DNA of 64,000 bases from Bacteroidota bacterium (GTDB lineage Bacteria > Bacteroidota > Bacteroidia > Chitinophagales > Chitinophagaceae): positions 149,300 to 213,299 of the forward strand of contig JAUZOE010000004.1 in assembly GCA_030706605.1 (NCBI GenBank), read 5' to 3'. Below are positions 56,126 through 64,000 of the stretch, in pieces (the first letter of the stretch is position 1; every line of letters begins with the position of its first letter). The position numbers and the translations under genes were made by a program. Below the pieces are notes generated by a model. That model was given only the letters and a program-made list of their open reading frames with translations. It ran no database searches and was not told where the DNA came from.

Positions 56126-56213
56126 AATTCTTTGTTTTTTTTAATTTTTTGAAAATTTTTATTTGATCTAGAGTACTGACTATAGCAATCGGCAATTCAG
56201 TTCGTTTGAAGTG

Positions 56214-56259
56214 CTAAAAGTACAATATTGTATTATAAAAATGCAATATGCACTTTTAG
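56214..56259 (-). promoter_or_regulatory. Candidate xylA promoter embedded in a large inverted repeat (possible operator)
   Basis: Left arm CTAAAAGTACAATATTG (56214-56230) and right arm CAATATGCACTTTTAG (56244-56259) are imperfect inverted copies with one indel, separated by 13 bases. On the minus strand TTG (56244-56246), 21 bases, then TACTTTTA (56215-56222) fits TAnnTTTG except at the last base. Both promoter boxes fall inside the arms, so a repressor or activator bound to the repeat would control xylA directly. The rest of the 319-base spacer 56126-56444 holds only an 82-codon open frame (56211-56459) that I do not support as a gene. Confidence 0.45.
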
Positions 56260-56444
56260 TTTATTTTTATTGCCCCTTAATGCTTTCAAAACACCTGTTA
56301 ATGATAACAGTCGCACTTTTCAGTGCTACCAAAGAAGAAGAATTAAAAGAATTACAGGAATTTTTCAATAGGATATCTGATCAAAATTCAATTAACAACC
56401 GAAACATTATTGCAGTAACTTTAATATCATCATCTTGTATAAAC

Positions 56445-58354
56445 CTATTTTTCCTCTAATATAACAGCAACCCCGTTTTTTGCTTCCAGTTGAAATTGAA
56501 GTATTGTATCCGACGTAAGCGTTTGTCTTGTTATACTAACGTGAGTCGATGAACCAGAATGTGGGTCATCCCTATACACCGTGGCAATATACTTTTTTTC
56601 TTTGTTAAGGAATTCAAGTGGTATCGTAACTAATCGGGACTGATCGGTTAAAGAGCCAATAAACCAATTACGTCCAGTCTTCCTGGCTATAGTAGCATAT
56701 TCCCCGATTTTACCTTCGAGTACTTTTGTGTCATCCCAAACAGTGGGCAATGCATCATAAAAAGTAAGGTCTGGAATTTCGCTTATAACAGATGCTGTTG
56801 CACCGGCTCCGCCTTTTTGGCGCGGGGAGAATTTTCAGGGCGATCGTACCAGTATATAAACTGCCATGGGCTATAAATGCAAATCGATTTTGCCATTTGC
56901 GATGCATGCGACCCCATCTTTTCGTCTACCCGTGGAGTAAAATAACAATTGGTTTGATCACCTGCACCGGCAATCATCCTGGTGAAAATAGTAATCAAGA
57001 CATTATGGTTATCCGTACTTTCCTCATCACCCCTGATGCCTTCCTGCGTCAACAAATTTGGATAGGTTCGTGAATATCCAGTAGGTCGGTATTCATCGTG
57101 AATATCTACCATCAATTTATATTTTGATGTTTTACGCACTGCTTCATGCAGCCAATCCGTTGCCTGCCGGGAACCCACATCCACAAAACCATATTTAATT
57201 CCTTTAATACCCCATGAATGATAAAGCGGAAGAATTGTATCTAACTGTTTCGTCAATGCTTTTTGATTGACATAGAGAATAACACCTACATTTTTACTCC
57301 TTCCATAATTGACAATATTTTGAAGGTCGAGTGGCCCGGGAGAGCGTGCAGGGTCCACGTGTACAGCCGTGGCGTCAGATGAACTTTCATTTTCCGGACC
57401 GTACCATCCTGCATCAAATTCAATATACTGAAGATGGTGCTTCGCAGCAAAATCAATGCAGGCTTTACCTCCGGCAGTGGTAAGGGTAACCTCACGAATT
57501 ACCTTTCCGGGCTTAATCCACGAAACATCTTTCAAGGCATTGGGAGCATTAAGATTAAGAATAAAATAATCATTCTCTAATAGTTTCCCCGGTGAATCCG
57601 CAATCATTAAATAGCGCCAGGGAGTAGAAAATGACGAATCATAAACAGCATTGCCATCTAAATCAGCCAATAAAAGCAAAGAATCTTTCTCCGACCGGTC
57701 AAATTTCATTCGCGGATTATCAACGAGTTGGGCTTCTCCAAGCGCAATGTATTTGCCAGGATTCATTTCAAGTACATAGGGACACTCACATCCAATACCC
57801 GTTTTGCTAATAGAGCCTTTTATATATTTAGCCTGCGCCCTATGGGTTATCCAGGAAGTATCATCCTTGTCAAATTGAAAACCCGTTAGTTCCTTTGAAA
57901 TGGTAACCGGTTTGTTTGTTTGAATAAAATACTTAAACGCAACACCTTCATCATAGACCCTGAAAGTGATAGAAAATTTCCCCTTGGGGAAAATTGATTC
58001 TTCCAATTGAATTACCATTTCATTATAATGATCGGGATATTGTTTCCTTTCTCCATAAACCGGCTTCCAAAAAGTATTGATACTCTTTCGTTGCACCGAT
58101 ACAATCCGAAGATTCGATTGTAAAGCTTTTTGATTTTCAAATTCAAAGCCCAGAGGCGATTCATCCAGGATTATTTCACCATTATTAGAAACTGAATAAA
58201 AAACACTATTCTTTTTTTGAGCATCAATCTTAAAAACAACTGTTGTCTTTTGATCCGGACTATAGAGAACCGCATTTTGGGAATGTGCAATCAGCACAAA
58301 GCCTGATGCCAAAGTAAAAAGCGATAATCTTAATAATGTACTCAATTTCACCAT
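56445..58354 (-). pseudogene. Glycoside hydrolase family 97 gene with a frameshift
   Basis: A GH97-type alpha-glucosidase/alpha-galactosidase split in two frames. The 5' part (56783-58354, 523 residues, signal peptide ending IAHSQ) carries the beta-sandwich and barrel with the KHHLQYIEFDAGWYG and VDIHDEYRPTGYSRTYPNLLTQEG segments. It should continue past ENSPR but stops after 15 aberrant codons. The other frame gives KGGAGATASVISEIPDLTFY, and the C-terminal domain (56445-56750) continues from PTVWDDTKVLEGKIGEYATIARK. One extra A in the A5 tract at 56814-56818 restores a protein of about 636 residues, the usual family length. It may be a real mutation or a homopolymer sequencing error. Confidence 0.85.
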
Positions 58355-58643
58355 TTAGAATTTAATAATATCCGATCGGCAAGATAATATACTGACATTA
58401 ATAGTAACAATAGCGATGCCCTTTGTGCTTTTTTTAAAGCCTGATTAGTGGCATATTTTAGGAATCATATCCAACGTTTTTGAAGCAGAACACAAACAAG
58501 ACTTAAGGTAATCTGAGATCGTCTTAACATCTTATTAAAAGTTTACGGTCTCTTTTAATAGTTGTGTTGAATTAATTTAAATTTTTTAAAAAATAGCATA
58601 TCAACAAAAAAACATAAACTCCAATTTCCAAATTGTAATTATG

Positions 58644-60044
58644 TTATTGCTGAGCCATCTCCAATGCTTTTGTAGTAGTGTAGTATTTAGTAAGCATGTC
58701 CGGCACTTCCCATTCAGGTAATTTTCCCTCCTTCAAATATTGGAGATACCGTTTCATTACCTCGGCAAAATGTGCTTCGTGTCCCTCCATATATTTTTCG
58801 GGTATCACTACTTTCCATCCATTTTTATATTTCTCCAGCTCCACTCCGGGGAAGTCTTTATTTATTTCATTAATTGCATTATCAAGATCATTAGTGAATG
58901 CTTTTATATCTTTCACAGATTTTGTTGGCCATATATACAACGTTGCCTGCCAGGACTCTTCCTCGCTTTGTCTTATCTCAAGATGTGCTTTCGTTCCTGC
59001 CAGCATTGAATAATAAGTATCACCAGCTCCTTTTGGAGCATCGTAAGTCCACTCCGCCGTCACCCTGGTGTGGATTCCCTTAATTGTATAATTAATACTA
59101 CCATTTCCATGTGTTAATAAAATGGAATCGTCTTTTAGATATTTGTTCAGAAAACCAGGAAAGTGATCTTCATTCGTAATGGTAGAAAATTGAGAAAGAT
59201 TAATTGGCGTTGGCCAAATTTTCGATGATTGAATGGCAATATCTTTGGTATAATCAAGAGACACATCCGGAAAGCAAATCCATTGTACCAAATCTACCAG
59301 GTGAGTGCCTACATCAACGATAGCATCTCCCTGTTGCAATGGGTCAAAAAACCAATCGGGCCGTATCAACGGTTTTCCTGAAACCTGTTTAAAATACCGG
59401 TGTACACTTTCCATAATTACTGCCGGCGAATCGGTGGTCCCCTTTTCTAATTCACCAAAAAGGGAAGGCATATGGGCCAGTTTCTTTTGAAGAATAGAAG
59501 CTGCTACAGAGCGTTCCGTCATAATATCATACAATAGTACTCCTTTCTCTTTTGCATCTGCAAAGGCTTGTTTTAATGAGTCAAATCCCTTAGTATTTAT
59601 AGCCATTGGCTTATCAGCAAGAACATTGAGTCCATCGTCAACAGATTTTTTTATATATTCTGATTTAAGCAGATTGTTTCCAGCTAACACTACAACATTT
59701 CCACTTTTATCTTCCAGCATTTTTTGCAGGTAATCGTTACCGCTATATACTTTTTCCACCCAATGGGTAGGATTTTCAGCCCGGCTATTATATTGCTTTA
59801 TATAATTAAGCTGTTCATCCAGCCCGAGCCCCTTGGGAGCATAAACATGCACAACAGAATCAATACCAGGATACATACTTTTTTGTACCAATGCTGCATG
59901 AAAGTGAGATGGATCAAGGGTAATCAATTTCACATCACCCTTAGTGATTTCGGCATTTTGATTGTTACCCTGCTGACAACCTGTTACCATTAAAATAGTT
60001 ATTAGAAAATAAATTATTACTTTAATATTTCGAATTGTTTTCAT
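58644..60044 (-). CDS. Gfo/Idh/MocA-type oxidoreductase lipoprotein
   Basis: A 466-residue lipoprotein (signal with lipobox ending LMVTGC, Cys23) of the subgroup with a putative oxidoreductase C-terminal domain. The Rossmann half (about 35-190) has VLADKPMAIN at the EKP position (about 145-154), and the C-terminal half has IVDVGTHLVDLVQW (His/Asp catalytic area). The usual GxGxxG nucleotide loop is replaced by LDPSHFHAA, and the protein is exported, so conventional NAD(P) use is doubtful. It may act on glycosides. It is 289 bases upstream of the GH97 gene, and that spacer holds nothing I can recognise. Confidence 0.85.
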   Translation of the reverse strand: MKTIRNIKVIIYFLITILMVTGCQQGNNQNAEITKGDVKLITLDPSHFHAALVQKSMYPGIDSVVHVYAPKGLGLDEQLNYIKQYNSRAENPTHWVEKVYSGNDYLQKMLEDKSGNVVVLAGNNLLKSEYIKKSVDDGLNVLADKPMAINTKGFDSLKQAFADAKEKGVLLYDIMTERSVAASILQKKLAHMPSLFGELEKGTTDSPAVIMESVHRYFKQVSGKPLIRPDWFFDPLQQGDAIVDVGTHLVDLVQWICFPDVSLDYTKDIAIQSSKIWPTPINLSQFSTITNEDHFPGFLNKYLKDDSILLTHGNGSINYTIKGIHTRVTAEWTYDAPKGAGDTYYSMLAGTKAHLEIRQSEEESWQATLYIWPTKSVKDIKAFTNDLDNAINEINKDFPGVELEKYKNGWKVVIPEKYMEGHEAHFAEVMKRYLQYLKEGKLPEWEVPDMLTKYYTTTKALEMAQQ

Positions 60045-60277
60045 TTGGTTGTTTTAGATTTCCTGAGTTTAAATAATAGTTTTTAAATCATCCAAGCGGG
60101 CATAAGCAATTTTAGCAATAATGTTATTGTCATTATGAATTGTTATCCTTGCAATTGCTTGTCCAAAAACATTTTTGCAACATCTGAACCACTGCCGCAT
60201 AAAACTAAGTAGAAAAAAACCTTCATGTCAAGCAATTACTTTGGACTATTCCAATAAAAGCCAAAAGTAAAAAAAAA

Positions 60278-60524
60278 GTGGAACTTCCTCTCAAAGTGAT
60301 TCTGGTAAATTGTATTGCCCCGGTTTTATTGCAACCGACATGTCTTCGAAAGCATTGAATAATGATAAGAAAGAAAACAAAAAGTATTATCAAGAACTCC
60401 TATGGGTGCTTTGGGAATGCCTTCTGATATTGCCGATGCAACTGTCGTTCATGTAACTTCAGCATCTACCTTTATAATAGGAGTTGTTTTGCCGGTAGAT
60501 GGTGGTAATTCTATTGGGTTCTAA
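60278..60524 (+). pseudogene. Decayed 3' end of a short-chain dehydrogenase/reductase gene
   Basis: Three frames together spell the C-terminal third of a classical SDR (FabG-like): VEL..VILVNCIAP (60278-60322), then GFIATDMSSKALNND after a one-base loss in CCGG, then from 60378 SRTPMGALGMPSDIADAT, VTSASTFI and VLPVDGGNSIGF followed by a stop (60522-60524). At least two frameshifts are present and the N-terminal two thirds are missing. The upstream part of this 578-base spacer (60045-60277) holds a 43-codon minus-strand frame (60069-60200) without known similarity, and otherwise nothing recognisable. Confidence 0.8.
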
Positions 60525-60622
60525 TATATTTGGTAGCAGATATATAAAACTGTATTGAAAAAAAAGTTTTATCCTAGGTTTAAAATTTCATTTTTAAAAA
60601 CAGGAATACATACATTTACCCA

Positions 60623-61894
60623 ATGAAGATTGAAGACATCTATACCATTTATCAACAACAACCTTCTGTACAAACAGATTCAAGAAAATTGCGTGAGGGC
60701 GATTTGTTTTTTACTTTGAAAGGCCCCAATTTTAATGGAAATGATTTTGCCAGGCAAGCCCTTGATACCGGCGCGGCATATGTAGTAGCAGATGAAAAAT
60801 TATCTTTCACTGATGACAGGATCATCATGGTAAATGATGCATTGGAAACATTGCAGCAATTGGCAAAACATCATCGGGAACAATTTAAAATTCCCTTTAT
60901 CGCCATCACTGGGAGTAATGGGAAAACTACTACTAAAGAATTATTGCACGAAGTGCTTTCCTCCACATTTAAAACCTACACCACTTCCGGAAATTTGAAT
61001 AATCACATTGGTGTTCCTTTGACCATTTTAAAAATAAAACCTGATGCGGAAATGGCAGTTATAGAAATGGGTGCCAACCATCTTGGGGAAATTGCAGGCT
61101 ATTGTACCTATGCACAACCGTCTCATGGACTGATCACTAATATCGGCAAAGCACATCTGGAAGGATTTGGAAGTGAAGAGAATGTAAAAAAAGGAAAAGG
61201 CGAATTGTTTGATTACCTTAAAGCAACTGATGGCACCGCCTTTGTCAATACTGATGATAAAGCCGTTACAGATTTAAGCAAAGGGTTAAAAAATATTCTC
61301 TACTATGGAAGTGAAGGAGAAAAGAGTACCGGCTTTATTTTAAAAAAAGATCCTTTTATTGGGGTGAAGATTAATGAAACGCATTTTGAAATTCAAACCA
61401 ATTTAGTAGGCGTTTATAATTTACCGAATGTGCTTGCCGCCGTTTGCATAGGCAGGTATTTTAAAGTGCCTGATGAAAAAATTAAAGTGGCCATTGAAAA
61501 TTACTCACCATCCAACAGCCGTTCGCAATTAATAAAGAAAGATACCAACACTATTATTCTTGACGCATATAATGCCAATCCCGGAAGCATGAAAGCCGCA
61601 ATTGAAAATTTTGCTTCTATGAAAGGAGATAAAAAAATACTGTTTTTAGGCGACATGAAAGAATTGGGAGATGACAGCGAAAAGGAACACGCTGACATTA
61701 TTTCACTAATTGATCAATATAAATGGTATGCAGTTGTCCTTGTTGGCAACAATTTTAATGAAATCAATCACCGTTATATTAATTGCGATAATGCCGGTCA
61801 GGCAGGAGATTGGTTAAAAAATGCAGGAATAGAAAACGGGCAAATTCTCATTAAAGGATCAAGAAGTATGCAAATGGAAAAAGTATTAGAATGA
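60623..61894 (+). CDS. murF: UDP-N-acetylmuramoyl-tripeptide--D-alanyl-D-alanine ligase
   Basis: Adds D-Ala-D-Ala to the UDP-MurNAc-tripeptide in cytoplasmic peptidoglycan synthesis. The 423 residues show the three Mur domains: N-terminal TDSRKLREGDLFFTLKGPNFNGNDF (about 18-42), the central ATPase with TGSNGKTTTKELL (about 95-107) and VIEMGANHLGEIAGY (about 140-154), and the C-terminal domain with LDAYNANPGSM (about 313-323) and FLGDMKELG. It is separated from other mur/fts genes, none of which is in the window. The stop is 30 bases before tRNA-Ser. Confidence 0.96.
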   Translation: MKIEDIYTIYQQQPSVQTDSRKLREGDLFFTLKGPNFNGNDFARQALDTGAAYVVADEKLSFTDDRIIMVNDALETLQQLAKHHREQFKIPFIAITGSNGKTTTKELLHEVLSSTFKTYTTSGNLNNHIGVPLTILKIKPDAEMAVIEMGANHLGEIAGYCTYAQPSHGLITNIGKAHLEGFGSEENVKKGKGELFDYLKATDGTAFVNTDDKAVTDLSKGLKNILYYGSEGEKSTGFILKKDPFIGVKINETHFEIQTNLVGVYNLPNVLAAVCIGRYFKVPDEKIKVAIENYSPSNSRSQLIKKDTNTIILDAYNANPGSMKAAIENFASMKGDKKILFLGDMKELGDDSEKEHADIISLIDQYKWYAVVLVGNNFNEINHRYINCDNAGQAGDWLKNAGIENGQILIKGSRSMQMEKVLE

Positions 61895-61924
61895 TGTTGT
61901 AGATTTGCACTCCTTTTTAAAGAA

Positions 61925-62011
61925 GGAGAGTTGTCCGAGTGGTTGAAGGAGCACGCCTGGAAAGTGTGTATACCTGTAAGGGTATCGAGGGTTCGAATCC
62001 CTCACTCTCCG
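61925..62011 (+). tRNA. tRNA-Ser (anticodon GGA)
   Basis: Class II tRNA of 87 bases: acceptor GGAGAGT pairs with ACTCTCC (61925-61931 / 62004-62010), discriminator G at 62011. The anticodon loop CTGGAAA gives anticodon GGA at 61959-61961, a long variable arm pairs ATACC with GGTAT, and the T arm contains GGTTCGAATCC. CCA is not encoded. Reads UCC and UCU codons. Confidence 0.97.
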
Positions 62012-62084
62012 CAAGAGTTTCTATTATTTTTAGGTTTTCCCGGAAGCGTAAAAGATGGAGCTTTTTATCTGTCACTGTTATCTC

Positions 62085-62109
62085 CGTAATAACCAATCGG
62101 GTTATTACG
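62085..62109 (+). terminator. Candidate terminator hairpin after tRNA-Ser
   Basis: A perfect 10-bp stem CGTAATAACC / GGTTATTACG with a 5-base loop, followed by AAGTTTTATTC. It lies 73 bases past the tRNA and before the oxidoreductase gene. The T run is weak, so it could instead be a protein-binding palindrome. Confidence 0.45.
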
Positions 62110-62218
62110 AAGTTTTATTCTCCTGATAGAAATACAAATAATTGTGGTCTAAATTCACATTGAGCTAAAATTCCAAAAAAATTCCTACTTTAATTCTGAT
62201 CAAATAGAAATAATTTTT

Positions 62219-63196
62219 ATGAAAAAAAACTATCGATGGGGTATTTTAGGCGCTGGTAGAATTGCTGATAAATTTTGCCAGGCACTTTGTTTTGTTGAAG
62301 GCTCAGAAGTATATGCTGTAGCATCACGTGATATTCACAAAGCAAAAATGTATGCAGATAAATATAATGCTACTACATTTTATAACAATTATAATGACCT
62401 GCTAAACGATGAAAATATTGATATTATCTATATAGCTACACCTCATGCTTTTCATTATGAACAAACCATGCTTTGTTTAAAAAATAAAAAAGCAGTATTG
62501 TGTGAAAAGCCAATGTCACTTTCCTGGAATCAAACGTCCGAAATGATTGCTTTTGCAAAACAAAATAACCTATTTTTAATGGAAGGAATATGGACATCCT
62601 GTATGCCTTTCATTGATAAAATTCTTTCATTAATCAAAGAAGATGTGATTGGCGAACCTCAATATGTATCTGCAGATTTTGGGTTTTCAGCTCCTTTAAG
62701 TCTTGACAGCAGATCGTTTAATAAAACGCTGGGAGGCGGATCTGTTTTGGATATAGGTATATATCCTATTTTTTTAACCACTTTAATTTTAGGTGAACCA
62801 TGCACAATTAAAACTATATCAAAGCTAACAATAACAGAAGTAGACGAATATGCTAATGTGATACTACAGTACCCAAAATTTCAAATTGCACATTTGTTAT
62901 CAACCATTTCATTTAACACACCGATTGAGGCGGAAATTATAGGTACAAAAGGCCGCATTAAAATTGACAATCCATGGTTTAAAGCAACAGACTTTTCTGT
63001 ATATTTAAATGACGGAACAACTCAACACTTTTCAATTCCACATTTGTGTAATGGATTTGAACATGAAATCAAAGAAGTTATGCATTGCCTTGATAATGGT
63101 TTGTTGCAAAGTAATAAGGTTCCGCACAAATTATCTTTATCAGTCAGCAAAACAATGGATGAAATATTAAGACAGGCAGGTGTTTCTTTCGAATAG
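62219..63196 (+). CDS. Gfo/Idh/MocA family oxidoreductase
   Basis: A 325-residue cytoplasmic NAD(P)-dependent oxidoreductase. The Rossmann domain starts WGILGAGRIADKF (about 7-19, GxGxxA), with IATPHAFHYEQ and VLCEKPMSLSW (about 95-105, catalytic Lys in EKP). The C-terminal alpha/beta domain includes GGGSVLDIGIYPI (about 173-185, Asp in the active site). It is close to dimeric dihydrodiol dehydrogenase or glucose-fructose oxidoreductase-like members; the substrate is not predictable. Unlike the lipoprotein at 58644 it has the normal nucleotide loop. Confidence 0.92.
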   Translation: MKKNYRWGILGAGRIADKFCQALCFVEGSEVYAVASRDIHKAKMYADKYNATTFYNNYNDLLNDENIDIIYIATPHAFHYEQTMLCLKNKKAVLCEKPMSLSWNQTSEMIAFAKQNNLFLMEGIWTSCMPFIDKILSLIKEDVIGEPQYVSADFGFSAPLSLDSRSFNKTLGGGSVLDIGIYPIFLTTLILGEPCTIKTISKLTITEVDEYANVILQYPKFQIAHLLSTISFNTPIEAEIIGTKGRIKIDNPWFKATDFSVYLNDGTTQHFSIPHLCNGFEHEIKEVMHCLDNGLLQSNKVPHKLSLSVSKTMDEILRQAGVSFE

Positions 63197-63281
63197 AAAA
63201 ACTCAATAAGCCAAATCCAACTCAAAGCAGCGATTAAATTTTTTAAGAAGAAAGAATAAAATAAGTAAGGCGAATGGCCAT

Positions 63282-63314
63282 AAAAAAAGCCTTTCAGAAT
63301 TAACTGAAAGGCTT
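63282..63314 (-). terminator. rrn: Terminator of the rRNA operon
   Basis: A perfect 11-bp stem AAGCCTTTCAG / CTGAAAGGCTT with a 6-base loop, followed by TTTTT on the minus strand, 8 bases past the 5S 3' end. Confidence 0.92.
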
Positions 63315-63322
63315 GAATAAAT

Positions 63323-63432
63323 ATGGCAGCTACCTACTCTCCCACATTTCTGTGTAGTACCATCGGCCATGAGGGGCTTAACTGCTCTGTTCGGTATGGG
63401 AAGAGGTGAACACCCTCGGCAAAACCACCATA
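63323..63432 (-). rRNA. rrf: 5S ribosomal RNA
   Basis: About 110 bases. On the minus strand the 5' end reads TATGGTGGTTTTGCCGAGGG and the 3' end GTAGGTAGCTGCCAT, with the conserved CCGAACAGAGCAGTTAAG and GGGAGAGTAGG segments. The two ends pair (TATGG.. with ..GCCAT). Exact ends could be off by a few bases. Confidence 0.9.
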
Positions 63433-63615
63433 AAAAGGTAATGCTGAATTATAAAAGTGAAACTTTGAATGAGATAACTCAAACAATTTACTCTTACAAA
63501 CCAACAAATGATTTTGTTGAGAATGAATACAGACTTTGAAATAAAATAATTCAACAATCAATATTCAAAATAATAAATTAACATAAAGGGAAAGTTGTAA
63601 TACCAATAAAAAAAA

Positions 63616-64000
<385 letters not shown>

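Noticed and set aside
56211..56459. 82-codon plus-strand open frame in the xylA upstream region
   Set aside because: It starts with GTG inside the inverted repeat, overlaps the GH97 3' end, has no recognisable domain and lies in AT-rich promoter DNA.
60069..60200. 43-codon minus-strand frame with protein-like composition
   Set aside because: Too short, no recognised family and adjacent to a decayed gene; it could be another remnant but I cannot support it.
61939..62163. 74-codon plus-strand open frame
   Set aside because: It is a translation of the tRNA-Ser gene and its flank (the familiar EGSNPSLSA pattern from the T arm), not a protein gene.

Overview
The window looks like a chromosomal segment of a Bacteroidota bacterium, most likely family Chitinophagaceae. 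This rests on low G+C, a gliding-motility lipoprotein GldB, DUF5686, DUF4783, DUF3078 and GLPGLI-type proteins, no obvious Shine-Dalgarno sequences, and promoters of the Bacteroidota type (TTTG about 19-21 bases upstream of TAnnTTTG). It is mostly core chromosome. I see no prophage, insertion sequence, CRISPR array or recognisable defence system.

Layout. 1-11.8 kb: the 5' part of gpmI, then nadC, a SUI1-like factor, apaG, gldB and nadE (two NAD biosynthesis genes), a thiolase, DUF3078, an acyl-CoA dehydrogenase, a helix-hairpin-helix membrane protein and a PhnP-like metallo-hydrolase. 12-19.5 kb: the str ribosomal region (rpsL, rpsG, then fusA), interrupted between rpsG and fusA by a two-gene unit (aldose epimerase lipoprotein and a large DUF4965 secreted protein). 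19.5-25 kb: ilvE, a candidate DNA polymerase III psi-like protein, rdgB, an ECF sigma factor with a membrane partner, a thioesterase, aroE and a phosphosulfolactate synthase. 25-38 kb: a TPR protein, a small secreted protein with its own strong promoter and terminator, yidC, rplY, prs, radC, a crotonase, a stand-alone B12-binding subunit, gltX, a polysaccharide deacetylase, a lipoprotein and tatD. 38-49 kb: DUF5686, two transporters (APC permease and Kup), a GNAT-nitrilase fusion with a VOC protein, and a slipin-NfeD pair.

49.4-60.5 kb is the most accessory-like part. It holds a four-gene xylose operon (xylA, SGLT symporter, GH3, xylB, read on the minus strand) with a promoter embedded in a large inverted repeat. 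Upstream lie a GH97 glycosidase gene broken by a one-base shift in an A tract, a lipoprotein of the Gfo/Idh/MocA type, and the decayed 3' end of a short-chain dehydrogenase gene. The operon would import xylose or xylo-oligosaccharides, release xylose, isomerise it to xylulose and phosphorylate it.

60.6-64 kb: murF, tRNA-Ser(GGA), a cytoplasmic Gfo/Idh/MocA oxidoreductase, and the distal end of an rRNA operon on the minus strand (terminator, 5S, 3' end of 23S, which runs off the window).

The least expected observations are the psi-like protein, the promoter/inverted-repeat overlap at xylA, the rpsG terminator whose T tract may serve as the -33 box of the next gene, and two genes (GH97 and DUF5686) whose reading frames would each be improved by one extra A in an A tract.
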